Source of the DNA: an uncultured Acidimicrobiaceae bacterium
GTDB lineage: Bacteria; Actinomycetota; Acidimicrobiia; Spongiisociales; UBA5794
Direction of reading: 5' to 3'
Length of the DNA stretch: 35,584 nt
NCBI GenBank assembly: GCA_947258375.1
Contig: CAMYIJ010000063.1
Location: forward strand, 1-35,584
Both the position numbers and the translations under genes were made by a program. Below, in pieces: positions 22,670-30,791 of this stretch (positions are counted from its first letter, which is position 1; the number at the start of each line of letters is the position of its first letter). The notes under the pieces were generated by a model that had not been told where the DNA came from, made no database searches, and saw only the letters and a program-made list of their open reading frames with translations.

Positions 22670-24898
22670 ATGTTCCGGAGTAGAGATTCGATCAGGTGGC
22701 TATTGACTACGATCGTTTCACTTGTGGCCCTGGCGCCGGGACTCGCTGCAGGTATCGCAGCCGAGTCGCCCCCGACGCAGTCGGATCAAGTGGAGATGAG
22801 TGGTGGCGCCGACTTCGTCATCGACCATTCGGCCGGCCTGGTCTATGTGTCGAATCGGACGTCAAACAGCATCAAGGTAGTTTCCCTCGCTACCCGGGCG
22901 GTGGTTGCGACATGGAACATGCCTGGAGAACCGGTCGGGGTCGAACTGTCCGCGGACCGTACCGATCTCTTTGTGGCCCTGTTCGATGGCGGTTCCGTAG
23001 TGCGCGTGGACACGGTGACGGGAAGCGTCGAGCAAACCCACGATATCGAGAGCGATCTCGGTGACCCGCGCACCTGGGAGCTGCAGCGAGTGGGTGGGTT
23101 GCTGTATGTGAGCGGCAACCCGAGCAGCAACGGGTTTGCGTGGATTGTGGAGCTCGATCTGGCCACCGGCGACTCACGCCGCGTGGCGTCTAACACCATC
23201 ATCAGAGCCGCCCCCGAGTTTGCGTGGGATGGAGCGGATGCGCTGTACGTTGGTGTGGGCTTCAGTCCCAATTCTCTCTACAAGCTCGACTTGGCCGCTG
23301 ATGATGTGCCCATAGTTCTCGAGGACGACCACGGCTCGGTTCGGCGGGCGCAGAAGCTTGCCGTGGCTCCTGACAAGATCCACATCGGTGACGGCCAGGT
23401 CCTGGATCCAGGGACGTTTGACCAGATAGGCCTGGTCGATGCGGGATTCCCTGCAATCCGGCCCGACGGATCCCGTACCTACGTTGCCGCGCCCGTTGAG
23501 GACCGCTATTGGAAGCCGGTCCGAATTGCCATGTACGACGGTGTGACCAACGCGCGCATCGGAACGTTCTCCACAAGCTGCAATCCCGGCGACTTCCTTT
23601 ACGCGTTTGAAGTGCTCCCGGGCGACGCGGGCTTCGTCCTATTGGGGCCGGACGCTTTGTGCTTCGTTGACCCGTTGCCGGTAGACGTTGCCCCGTGCGT
23701 TGGGAGGGCTCCCACGATCATCGGCACTCCTGGAGCCGACGACCTCGTCGGCACGTCTGGCGATGACGTTATTTCCGGACTCGGTGGCCGCGACTCGATC
23801 GACGCTGCAGGCGGCAATGACATTGTCTGCGGCGGCGGCGGCGCCGACGCCATCAAGGGCGGGCCCGGAGCGGATAGGTTGTACGGCCAATCGGGGAACG
23901 ATAGGTTGACGGGCGGCGAGGGTGACGACAGGATCAATGGTGGCCGGGGCCGAGATACCGTGAGCTACACAGACGCCACTGGTGGCGTCATCATTGACCT
24001 GGCAGCCGGCACCACCACTGGTCCGGGAAGTGATTCACTGCGGCGGATCGAAAACGCCATCGGATCGAACCACGACGACATCATCACCGGCTCGAACGGT
24101 AAGAACGTACTCAACGGCGCCGGAGGCGATGACCTGGTGCTGGGAATGAAGGGCGCTGACAGGCTGATAGGCGGTGCGGGCCATGATGACCTGAGAGGCG
24201 GTAGTGGCCGCGACACCATCAAAGGTGGCGACGGAGAGGACTTCCTCGCCGGTGGCGCCGATGCCGACGTTCTGGAGGGCGAACGCTCGGACGACCTCGT
24301 GACCGGCGGACCGGGCAACGACGTCCTTCGTGGTGGCCCGGGAGAAGATGATCTGGCCGGCGAGGCTGGAGATGACGTGCTTGCGGGGGGCGGTGGCTTT
24401 GACGTGGCGCGCTACGACTATGCCGCGAGGGGTGTCAACGCTTCGTTCGCGACCAACGTCGCATCCGGCGAAGGCAACGATTCGTTCAAGAGTGTGGAGG
24501 GCATCGTCGGCTCGCAACACAACGACGTGCTCGCCGGCGATGATCGTTCCAATGGTCTTGTCGGCCTCGGCGGTGATGACACGATTCGCGGCGGGGGCGG
24601 TCATGACAACCTATGGGGCGGGACGGGCAACGACAGTCTCTTTGGCCTCGCAGGCGACGACTTCCTGGACGGCGAGAGCGGAACAGACAGTCTCAACGGT
24701 GGCACCGGCGAGGACTGGTGCCAGAACGGCGAGGCTTGGACCGATTGCGAAGTCAAGAAGACAACCGCTGAACGGACTCCGCTCGACACCCGTGGCCCGC
24801 TGCACCCTGGCGAGTATGCGGCCAGGACATCGTTGAGCTGGATGAGTGGTGGACAGCGACGCAGCCCGCCGATCACGCATCCGGGTCCTCGGAGCTGA
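22670..24898 (+). CDS. Secreted beta-propeller plus RTX (hemolysin-type calcium-binding) repeat protein
   Basis: The 742-aa product has a Sec-type signal peptide (SIRWLLTTIVSLVALAPGLA, cleavage near 28). A YVTN/lactonase-like beta-propeller region follows (~40-330, e.g. VSNRTSNSIKVVSLATRAVV). A long run of RTX nonapeptides (GGxGxDxxx; e.g. GLGGRDSID, GGPGADRLYG, GGEGDDRING) spans ~360-700, in two blocks separated by short beta segments (VSYTDATGGVIIDLAAGT). RTX repeats fold on binding calcium outside the cell. Classical RTX proteins leave by a type I system without a signal peptide; here a Sec signal is present and no T1SS genes are seen. GGAGGG lies close before the ATG. Surface attachment is a possible role (inference). 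Confidence 0.85.
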   Translation: MFRSRDSIRWLLTTIVSLVALAPGLAAGIAAESPPTQSDQVEMSGGADFVIDHSAGLVYVSNRTSNSIKVVSLATRAVVATWNMPGEPVGVELSADRTDLFVALFDGGSVVRVDTVTGSVEQTHDIESDLGDPRTWELQRVGGLLYVSGNPSSNGFAWIVELDLATGDSRRVASNTIIRAAPEFAWDGADALYVGVGFSPNSLYKLDLAADDVPIVLEDDHGSVRRAQKLAVAPDKIHIGDGQVLDPGTFDQIGLVDAGFPAIRPDGSRTYVAAPVEDRYWKPVRIAMYDGVTNARIGTFSTSCNPGDFLYAFEVLPGDAGFVLLGPDALCFVDPLPVDVAPCVGRAPTIIGTPGADDLVGTSGDDVISGLGGRDSIDAAGGNDIVCGGGGADAIKGGPGADRLYGQSGNDRLTGGEGDDRINGGRGRDTVSYTDATGGVIIDLAAGTTTGPGSDSLRRIENAIGSNHDDIITGSNGKNVLNGAGGDDLVLGMKGADRLIGGAGHDDLRGGSGRDTIKGGDGEDFLAGGADADVLEGERSDDLVTGGPGNDVLRGGPGEDDLAGEAGDDVLAGGGGFDVARYDYAARGVNASFATNVASGEGNDSFKSVEGIVGSQHNDVLAGDDRSNGLVGLGGDDTIRGGGGHDNLWGGTGNDSLFGLAGDDFLDGESGTDSLNGGTGEDWCQNGEAWTDCEVKKTTAERTPLDTRGPLHPGEYAARTSLSWMSGGQRRSPPITHPGPRS

Positions 24899-24926
24899 CG
24901 GCTGAACCAGAGGTGGGCTCTGCCGC

Positions 24927-24932
24927 TACATT
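24927..24932 (+). promoter_or_regulatory. -10 box for leaderless gene at 24939
   Basis: TACATT ends exactly 6 nt before the GTG start. No Shine-Dalgarno is present. Confidence 0.55.
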
Positions 24933-24938
24933 GCGCTG

Positions 24939-26009
24939 GTGACCGAGAGGAACATCGCCCTTCGTCGTGCACTGTTGAAGGCTGTAGTCGCGATCGTGCT
25001 GATCGTCGCCGTAGCCACGGTGATGCTCGCGCTGCGAGAAGGTATCTACCTGCCCCGAGCATTCATGCTCGTGGTGCTGATGCTCGGCGGGAATCACTCC
25101 CTGTTGGACCTGCCGGCTCGCCACGCCGACACGCAGGTGATGGTCACGTTCCTGTCCATGGTGCGCATCCTCGTCATGGCTCTGGCCGCGGCCACGATCC
25201 TGGACTTCATACTGCGGCAACGTCTCCCAATGCTGTACACACGGAGGAGTAAACGAATGCAGAATCATGTCATCCTCTGCGGGCTCGGCACGGTCGGATA
25301 TCGGGTCGCCAGCGAGTTGCAGCGTTTCGACACCCAGTTCACCGTTGTCGAGTTGGACGCGTCGGGCCCGTTCGTCGGCCAGATCACAGAGCAGGGAATT
25401 CCCGTTCTCTTCGAGGATGCGCGCAAGACCGATGTGTTGATCAAGGCCGGCCTGGAACGCGCCTCGGCCGTCATCGCGTGTACCGACAACGACCTCTCCA
25501 ACGTCGAGATCGCTCTGGATGCCCGCGAGGTTCGCCCCGACATACGGATCGTGCTGCGCCTTTTCGACCAGGGCCTCGCGTCGAAGATTGTCAACAGCTT
25601 CGATATCGAGGCGGCCTTCAGTGCGTCAGCACTCGCCGCGCCGGCCTTTGCGGCGGCAGCCGTTGATCCGTCTGTACAGGACAGCTTCTACGTGGGTGAT
25701 GTCCTTTTTGTGCATTCGACATTCTGGGTACCTGCTGCCTCCTCGCTAATCAGCGAATCCGTGTGGGACCTGTGGGGCAAGTACCACGTGACCACGCTGA
25801 GCTTCACGGACGCCTCCGGTGTGGTGACATTGCACCCGGGCCCCACGGTCCACGTTCCACCTGAGTCGAGGATGGCGGTCGTCGGCCCCTACGACCAGGT
25901 GCAGCGCGTCCAGGCCGACCACGGGATCATCGACCCCAAGGCGAGGGTGAAGCACGAGAGCGCGCCGGCAAGGCGGCCTGACGGATTCGGGCCCCTATCG
26001 AAGCAATGA
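24939..26009 (+). CDS. RCK (TrkA-N) protein with two membrane helices but no K+ selectivity filter
   Basis: The 356-aa product has two hydrophobic helices (~12-32 and ~68-93) followed by an RCK/TrkA-N domain with NAD-binding GLGTVG (115-120), then a TrkA-C-like region. This is the plan of a two-helix potassium channel. However, the linker between the helices (LREGIYLPRA...GGNHSLLDLPARHADTQ) contains no TVGYGD-like filter, and the helices look swapped in spacing. It is therefore either a degenerate channel, a regulatory partner of another channel, or the second half of a larger transporter. The GTG start is set by a TACATT box 6 nt upstream (leaderless). Confidence 0.75.
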   Translation: MTERNIALRRALLKAVVAIVLIVAVATVMLALREGIYLPRAFMLVVLMLGGNHSLLDLPARHADTQVMVTFLSMVRILVMALAAATILDFILRQRLPMLYTRRSKRMQNHVILCGLGTVGYRVASELQRFDTQFTVVELDASGPFVGQITEQGIPVLFEDARKTDVLIKAGLERASAVIACTDNDLSNVEIALDAREVRPDIRIVLRLFDQGLASKIVNSFDIEAAFSASALAAPAFAAAAVDPSVQDSFYVGDVLFVHSTFWVPAASSLISESVWDLWGKYHVTTLSFTDASGVVTLHPGPTVHVPPESRMAVVGPYDQVQRVQADHGIIDPKARVKHESAPARRPDGFGPLSKQ

Positions 26010-26045
26010 GCGAGCCCGGAGCGTGGCATCTGCCCTGGAGTTGCT

Positions 26046-26205
26046 GGCATTGCCCACCCGGACCTACACCCGAACATCCCCGTACTGTCCAGTCCCATCG
26101 AGCATCGGGGAGTGTTGCTGTGTATGGCGTCTCGCACGTGCTCGTCCCGTCCTGTCCCACCGGGTATCGCCAATCCTGCCGAGTTGGGCTGCAATCGGGT
26201 TGCAG
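26046..26205. repeat. Dispersed ~160-bp repeat, copy A (with tRNA-Leu-like segment)
   Basis: This stretch aligns over its whole length, at an estimated 75-80% identity, with 28480-28640. Shared blocks include GTCCAGTCCC, CGGGGAGTGTTGC, CTCGTCCCGTCC and CCGAGTTGGG. Its first ~25 nt (GGCATTGCCCACCCGGACCT) also match the variable and anticodon arms of the tRNA-Leu at 30670 (complement strand). Unlike copy B, the tRNA T-arm and acceptor part is missing. Confidence 0.8.
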
Positions 26206-26461
26206 GCTGCAGAGGGGAGTCATCGGCGGACGTTCCACAAGGTGGCTCGTTCGTCGAAAAGCCCCTGTCGGAAGGTGAAACCCCTGCTTAGGGTTATGAG
26301 GCGGGCGGAGTCGGCAACGACGATCTCGTTCGCTTGGCCGGTCTGCCAGCTTCGGGAGCAGAGTGACCGGTAGGTTGTAATCGGTGTTTTCTCCAGCCGT
26401 GTCACCCGCAGCGTTGATTCGTCCGTCTCTCTAGTGACAGCTTGCTTGCAGAGGAGGAACC
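26206..26461. other. Intergenic region, no gene seen
   Basis: Between repeat copy A and the DoxX-like gene I see no supported gene or RNA. The GC content and short frames look non-coding. A GGAGG ribosome-binding site for the next gene is at its end. Confidence 0.5.
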
Positions 26462-27076
26462 ATGTCAACGCTCACCACCACTCGACCGCCGATTAGCACC
26501 ACTACCGCAGAAGCCGTCGCCACCTCTCGACCGCCGATTAGCACCACTACCGCAGAGGGCGTCGCCACCGGCCGCAGGGCGCTCGCTGTAGTCCGTATCG
26601 CCATTGGCCTCACAATGCTGTGGGCCTTTCTGGACAAGGTGTTCGCGCTCGGCTTTGCAACCGGCCGTCAGGAAGACGGGACCATCCAGTTGTTCGGGGA
26701 AGCCGCCTGGATCAACGGTGGCTCCCCAACCTTCGGTTTCTTGAAGTTCGGCACACGCGGCCCGTTTGCCGACTTGTTCGCCGGAATGGCCGGCGCGTGG
26801 TGGGCCGACTGGCTTTTCATGCTCGGGCTGCTCGGCATCGGTGCAGCCTTCACATTCGGCGTGGCCCTGCGTCCCGCGGCTGGAGCCGGTGTGTTGCTCA
26901 TGGGGATGATTTGGGCATCCGCCCTGTGGCCGGAACGCAACCCGTTCATAGACCAGCACGTCATCTACGCCGCGGCCATGGTCGCGCTGGCTGCCGCCAA
27001 CGCGGGCACCGTCTATGGATTCGGCAAGGCCTGGGGTAGCACTCGCGTGGTGCAAGACCACCCAATCCTGCGCTGA
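26462..27076 (+). CDS. DoxX-like membrane protein with duplicated N-terminus
   Basis: The 204-aa product has four hydrophobic helices (~40-60, ~110-132, ~136-158 and ~168-186) and the pattern of DoxX/TQO-small-subunit-like proteins (RIAIGLTMLWAFLDKVFALG near the first helix). The first ~36 residues hold two copies of RPPISTTTAE-x-VAT, a direct result of a 45-bp tandem duplication. GGAGG precedes the ATG by about 5 nt. DoxX-family proteins are often linked with quinone or thiol redox, but the function here is unknown. A strong terminator follows. Confidence 0.8.
   Translation: MSTLTTTRPPISTTTAEAVATSRPPISTTTAEGVATGRRALAVVRIAIGLTMLWAFLDKVFALGFATGRQEDGTIQLFGEAAWINGGSPTFGFLKFGTRGPFADLFAGMAGAWWADWLFMLGLLGIGAAFTFGVALRPAAGAGVLLMGMIWASALWPERNPFIDQHVIYAAAMVALAAANAGTVYGFGKAWGSTRVVQDHPILR
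26481..26570. repeat. In-frame 45-bp tandem duplication
   Basis: Units 26481-26525 and 26526-26570 match at 42 of 45 positions and start CTCGACCGCCGATTAGCACC. The duplication adds 15 residues to the N-terminus of the DoxX-like protein without breaking the frame. High identity suggests a recent event. Confidence 0.93.
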
Positions 27077-27098
27077 CACCTTCGACCTCGCACGAACC

Positions 27099-27126
27099 AG
27101 GAGGCCCGGGTCACCCCGGGCCTCCT
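27099..27126 (+). terminator. Strong hairpin terminator after the DoxX-like gene
   Basis: AGGAGGCCCGGG-TCAC-CCCGGGCCTCCT is a perfect 12-bp stem 22 nt after the stop codon, followed by TTCG. Confidence 0.85.
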
Positions 27127-27202
27127 TCGACCCGAGATAGATTCGCTGCCGCTGGTCCCGCCCCATCGTTTTGTGCGAGTAGTCCTGGCAAGGGCGCGGC
27201 CT

Positions 27203-27283
27203 GGAGTTGCGGAGCAACTCCTAAGGAACGCCGCAGGCGTTCCCGTGGTGCGGCACGTGTTCCCTGGAGTTGCGCAGCAACTC
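27203..27283. repeat. Dispersed palindrome cluster related to the post-tmRNA repeat
   Basis: Three perfect hairpins stand in a row. GGAGTTGC-GGA-GCAACTCC is at 27203-27221, GGAACGCC-GCA-GGCGTTCC at 27225-27243, and GGAGTTGC-GCA-GCAACTCC at 27265-27283. Stem sequences are the same as in the 42-bp array at 13714-13867 while loops differ, which shows a dispersed repeat family rather than chance. Confidence 0.9.
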
Positions 27284-27394
27284 CCAACCCTGCCGGTTCT
27301 GTGCGAGGGACGTGGTCGTGTGACCTTTGGCACTTATCGGGGTTTGCGGACACATAGATAGTGAGAAGGCTCCCGGTATCTCGTCGGAGGGCTT

Positions 27395-28423
27395 GTGGAG
27401 ACCGATCGCCGGAGATTCGAGCGGGTTTATGACGACTGCTACGACGCGATTTTTCGGTACTGCCTTCGACGGACGAACCGGGAGGACGCGTTGGATGCGG
27501 CGGCAGAGACGTTTCTGGTGGCGTGGCGACGGCGGGCTGATGTGCCTATAGGCCGTGAGTTGCCCTGGCTGTATGGCGTCGCGGGACGGGTCTTGGCGAA
27601 CCAGTGGCGTGGTCGCGTTCGCCACGAGGCAGCACTTGCGAATCTTCGGGCTGTTGACGGACCAGATGATGGGCCGTGGCCGCTGATCGTCGTGATCCCA
27701 CCACAGATGGGAGTCGATTACGCAGCCCGGGCGATGGCCCAACGCGGGGCGGTGACCGTGGTTGCCGAGTCGTGGACGATCGACGGCTGGAGCGACCCGG
27801 CCGCCTACTTGTATCCGGAGATGGACCGTGTCGCCTGCGTCGTCGGTTGGGCTCAGGCCCACGCCGCCGACTATGGGGCCAGCGCCGAATCGACCACCGT
27901 CGATGGCTACTCGGGTGGTGCCATGCCAGCCACCTGGGTCGGACTCGGATTGGCAGACGACACACCGTGCCCACACCAGATCAGCGAGCTACCGACCGGC
28001 CTGGTGGTCGGAGAGAGCCAACCCCTCTTCCACCACCAGCGATGGGACCCATCCTTCGCATCGGGGGATCCCGAACCGAGAGCAGTGCTCGATGGGTTCT
28101 TCAACCCGCAGAACTGGAATGTGTCAGCCGACCTTCGTGTCGCTCTTTGGTCAGCCCAACACCCCTTGGGTGAAACCCGATCGGTGGAGAACCCGCCTGG
28201 CGACGACTCGTGGCTGTGGTTGCGTGAAGCAGCAACCCCGTTCGTTGAGGACTTCATCGCTCTCGGAGCACTTGACGACGAACGAGTTGACTGGGCGGAC
28301 AATGCACGGCTCATGGAATACCGGATGCAGCAAGCCGGAGTCGACGTTCAGAACGTCACCTACGACATCGGGCACCTGAACACGGAACAGGTCTACGACC
28401 TCATCTTCTCGATCCGACACTGA
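27395..28423 (+). CDS. Chimeric ORF: ECF sigma region 2 joined to alpha/beta-hydrolase fragment
   Basis: The 342-aa reading frame begins as an ECF sigma factor. Residues ~6-80 match region 2 (FERVYDDCYDAIFRYCLRRT, DALDAAAETFLVAWRR, LPWLYGVAGRVLANQWR). At about residue 90, where a linker and region 4 should follow, it changes to an alpha/beta-hydrolase (PWPLIVVIPPQMGVDYAA, then VDGYSGGAMPATW with a GxSxG-type nucleophile elbow, and a late His in DIGHLN). No sigma region 4 is present, and the hydrolase lacks its first strands. This is most simply a deletion fusion of two genes, still in frame. Function as either parent is doubtful. GTG start with GGAGG just upstream. Confidence 0.65.
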   Translation: METDRRRFERVYDDCYDAIFRYCLRRTNREDALDAAAETFLVAWRRRADVPIGRELPWLYGVAGRVLANQWRGRVRHEAALANLRAVDGPDDGPWPLIVVIPPQMGVDYAARAMAQRGAVTVVAESWTIDGWSDPAAYLYPEMDRVACVVGWAQAHAADYGASAESTTVDGYSGGAMPATWVGLGLADDTPCPHQISELPTGLVVGESQPLFHHQRWDPSFASGDPEPRAVLDGFFNPQNWNVSADLRVALWSAQHPLGETRSVENPPGDDSWLWLREAATPFVEDFIALGALDDERVDWADNARLMEYRMQQAGVDVQNVTYDIGHLNTEQVYDLIFSIRH

Positions 28424-28448
28424 GGAGGAGCCGCACATGTCCTCATAT

Positions 28449-28503
28449 GGTGCGGGCGGAGGGACTCGAACCCCCACGGGCATTTGCCCAACAGGACCAA
28501 ACC
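28449..28503 (-). pseudogene. tRNA-Leu 3' fragment
   Basis: Bases 28449-28485 are identical over 37 nt to 30670-30706, which encode the CCA end, acceptor strand, T-arm and variable arm of tRNA-Leu. Similarity continues with a few changes into the anticodon loop and stops there. The 5' half of the tRNA is absent, so it cannot be a working tRNA. This is the kind of 3'-end copy left by site-specific integration at a tRNA gene. Confidence 0.85.
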
Positions 28504-28640
28504 CGAACACCTCCATCCCGTCCAGTCCCGTTGAATACCGGGGAGTGTTGCGGTGCCTGGCACTTCGCTCGTCGTCGTCCCGTCCCGTCCCATCGGGTAC
28601 CGGCTGGTTATGCCGAGTTGGGTTGCAATTGGGTTCCAGA
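28480..28640. repeat. Dispersed ~160-bp repeat, copy B (joined to tRNA-Leu 3' fragment)
   Basis: This copy aligns end to end with copy A at 26046-26205 and continues on its left side into the tRNA-Leu fragment. Between the two copies lies a 2.3-kb segment with the DoxX-like and chimeric genes. Between copy B and the intact tRNA-Leu lies a 2.0-kb segment with the FG-GAP gene. No integrase or transposase is seen in either segment. Confidence 0.85.
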
Positions 28641-28863
28641 GTGAACGGCTTCTACGCGATGGTATTGGTCGCTCGACTCTGCTACCTCACGCGAGACCGC
28701 GCGACGGCGGATAACAAGGAGACGCCAGTGATGTCGTCTTGACCGTTCTTGCTGACTTGAGTGGAATTGAACGAACACGGCCATGCGCGAACCCAATCTC
28801 CAGTCGGTGCGACCGGCGACGATGTCAGCACTCACCGCTCGCTCAGAGCGAGCAACGAAGCTG

Positions 28864-28884
28864 TTGACTACAGTCGGTGGTCAA
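28864..28884. promoter_or_regulatory. Imperfect palindrome before the FG-GAP gene
   Basis: TTGACTAC-AGTCG-GTGGTCAA has arms matching at 7 of 8 positions and includes a TTGAC that could be a -35 element or operator. It lies 21 nt before the ATG at 28906. Confidence 0.35.
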
Positions 28885-28905
28885 TGGCTTTGGGAGGGCT
28901 GTTCT

Positions 28906-30474
28906 ATGCGGCGGATTCTGGCTGCAGTGGTTCTGATCGGTTCAATGCTTATGGCGCCGTCCGGCGCGGTGGCTCTCGGCGGAACCAGGCAGTGCGACTT
29001 CGACAATGACGGATACGACGACGCCGCCATCGGTGTGAGTGGCGAGGCGGTCGGTGTGCACGAGAACGCGGGCGCCGTGAATGTGATCTACGGGTCACAG
29101 GACAAGCTGACTTCGATCGGCGATCAGATCTGGACGCAGAACTCGCCGGGTATCGACGACGCGGCCGCGGCTGGCGACTCTTTCGGGCGCGCCATTGCGT
29201 GCGGCGATTTCAACAACGACACCTTTGCCGACCTGGTGATTGGTGTGCCGTTTGAGGATGTGGGCGGCATCGTCGACGCGGGTGCCGCTCATCTCCTATT
29301 CGGTTCGGCGACGGGCCTGTCTGCTACTGATTCGCTGTTCCTGCATCGTGACATTCCCGGTGTTGCCGGCCGAGCGGTGACTGGTGATCGGTTCGGCTGG
29401 TCGTTGGCGGCTGGTGACTTCGACGGCGACGGTGATGACGACCTGGCTGTGGGCGTGGCCCTTGACGACATCGGCGTGGTCCTCGGCGGCGGCAGCGTCC
29501 ACGTGTTCCACGGTTTTTCCGGGGGGCTGTCGACGAGCGGCGACAAGATCTGGCACCGAGCCTCGTCAGGCATCAAGGGCGTCCCTTCGTCTTTCGCTCA
29601 GTTCGGCTTCTCGCTGGCGACCGGCGACTTCGACGGCAGCGGCCACGATGACCTCGCCATCGGGGCCCGCGGCGACACCGTCAACAGCCTGAATGCCGCC
29701 GGCGCGGTCAATGTGATCTACGGGTCCTCGAGCGGACTGACCAGGGCGGGGGACGATCTCTTTCACCGGGCCACGCCGGGTGTGAGGGCAGCTCCCGCAG
29801 CTAACGACAACTTCGGACACGTGCTGGCCGCCGGCGACTTCGACAACAACGGCTTCGACGAACTGGCGATCGGTGTGCCCTACGACGATGTGGGCGACGC
29901 CCCCAATGCGGGTTCCGTGCATGTGCTGCAGGGCTCGGCGGGCGGCCTGAAGACGGGTGGAGACGTGATCTGGCATCGGGCCAAGGCCGGCGTGCGCGGC
30001 GCCGCCAGTGCGAACGACCGCTTCGGATTTTCGCTGGCGTCGGGCCGCTTCAATGCCGGAGTGCGAGACGACCTTGCAATCGGTGTAGGAAACGACACCA
30101 TCGGAAAGATGGCGGGCACCGGTTCGGTCCACGTCCTGTATGGGGGGACTCGAGGCCTCAGCGCGGCCGGCGATCAGATGTGGCATCAGAACCAGAAGGG
30201 CATCAACGGCACCAACGAGGCCGGCGACCGTTTCGGGTGGTCGGTCAGTGCCGGCGACTTCAACGGCGATAGCCGCTATGACCTTCTAGTGAGCGTCCCA
30301 TATGAAACCATGGGAGCGGCATTCGAGGCAGGAAGGGTCGGCGTGATCTATGGAACCGCCGACGGCCTTCGAGCCGCCGGCGATCAGACCTGGTCTCAGG
30401 ATAGCGCCGGTATCCAGGGCGTCGCCGAAACCGGTGACTCCTTCGGCCGCAACGTCGGGGGCGCTTCGAACTAA
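28906..30474 (+). CDS. Secreted FG-GAP (integrin-alpha-like) beta-propeller protein
   Basis: The 522-aa product has a Sec signal peptide (MRRILAAVVLIGSMLMAPSG, cleavage near ALG at ~27). About seven FG-GAP repeats of ~65 residues follow, with the typical order DRFGWSLAAGDFDGDGDDDL and AGSVHVLYG. Several DxDxDGxxD loops are calcium-binding candidates. The repeats would close a seven-bladed propeller like that of integrin alpha chains. No catalytic domain or wall anchor is seen. GGGAGGG lies about 7 nt before the ATG; earlier starts would bury the signal peptide. It lies next to the tRNA-Leu gene in the accessory zone. A surface binding role is likely but unproven. Confidence 0.9.
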   Translation: MRRILAAVVLIGSMLMAPSGAVALGGTRQCDFDNDGYDDAAIGVSGEAVGVHENAGAVNVIYGSQDKLTSIGDQIWTQNSPGIDDAAAAGDSFGRAIACGDFNNDTFADLVIGVPFEDVGGIVDAGAAHLLFGSATGLSATDSLFLHRDIPGVAGRAVTGDRFGWSLAAGDFDGDGDDDLAVGVALDDIGVVLGGGSVHVFHGFSGGLSTSGDKIWHRASSGIKGVPSSFAQFGFSLATGDFDGSGHDDLAIGARGDTVNSLNAAGAVNVIYGSSSGLTRAGDDLFHRATPGVRAAPAANDNFGHVLAAGDFDNNGFDELAIGVPYDDVGDAPNAGSVHVLQGSAGGLKTGGDVIWHRAKAGVRGAASANDRFGFSLASGRFNAGVRDDLAIGVGNDTIGKMAGTGSVHVLYGGTRGLSAAGDQMWHQNQKGINGTNEAGDRFGWSVSAGDFNGDSRYDLLVSVPYETMGAAFEAGRVGVIYGTADGLRAAGDQTWSQDSAGIQGVAETGDSFGRNVGGASN

Positions 30475-30669
30475 CGCCAAATTCCTCGGTGACAGGAGCG
30501 GATGCCCTCTGGCCGATTCGAGGGAGCGCCTGCCGTATCGGAATCGCTGCTGTCGGAGCCGGCTGTATCGAGCGAACCCTTGCGAGAGGTTCAGAGATCG
30601 GGCTGCAATCCGAGCGTCTGTACGCATAGGGACGAGGAGGCTTCGGTACGAAGACCGTTGGACATCAAC

Positions 30670-30755
30670 TGGTGCGGGCGGAGGGACTCGAACCCCCACG
30701 GGCATTGCCCACCAGGACCTAAACCTGGCGCGTCTTCCATTTCCGCCACGCCCGC
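30670..30755 (-). tRNA. tRNA-Leu (anticodon TAG)
   Basis: The complement folds with a 7-bp acceptor (GCGGGCG/CGCCCGC) and anticodon stem CCAGG/CCTGG around loop TTTAGGT, giving anticodon TAG (reads CUA/CUG). The long variable arm GGGC-AAT-GCCC is typical of Leu tRNAs, the T-loop is TTCGAGT, and CCA is encoded. A 37-nt copy of its 3' end lies at 28449. It is 36 nt from the tRNA-Lys, and both probably share a transcript. Confidence 0.96.
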
Positions 30756-30791
30756 GCATGGGGGCTCGGTGTAGAACCGAACCCCGAAGAG

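Noticed and set aside
28487..28624. Integron attC-like site (GCCCAAC ... GTTGGGT, 138 nt apart) in repeat copy B, and a similar pair 138 nt apart in copy A
   Set aside because: The left core is simply part of the tRNA-Leu variable arm, copy A breaks the consensus (GCCCACC), the inner L boxes are not evident, and no integron integrase is present. A HattCI/IntegronFinder run would settle it.
28449..28640. Group I intron interrupting a tRNA-Leu anticodon loop
   Set aside because: Similarity to the tRNA starts in the anticodon loop as expected for a 3' exon, but no 5' tRNA half is found upstream on that strand, and the repeat is too short for a group I core.
30600..30615. Third copy of the dispersed repeat (GGGCTGCAATC)
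   Set aside because: Only about 11 nt match and the orientation relative to tRNA-Leu differs from copy B, so chance is likely.
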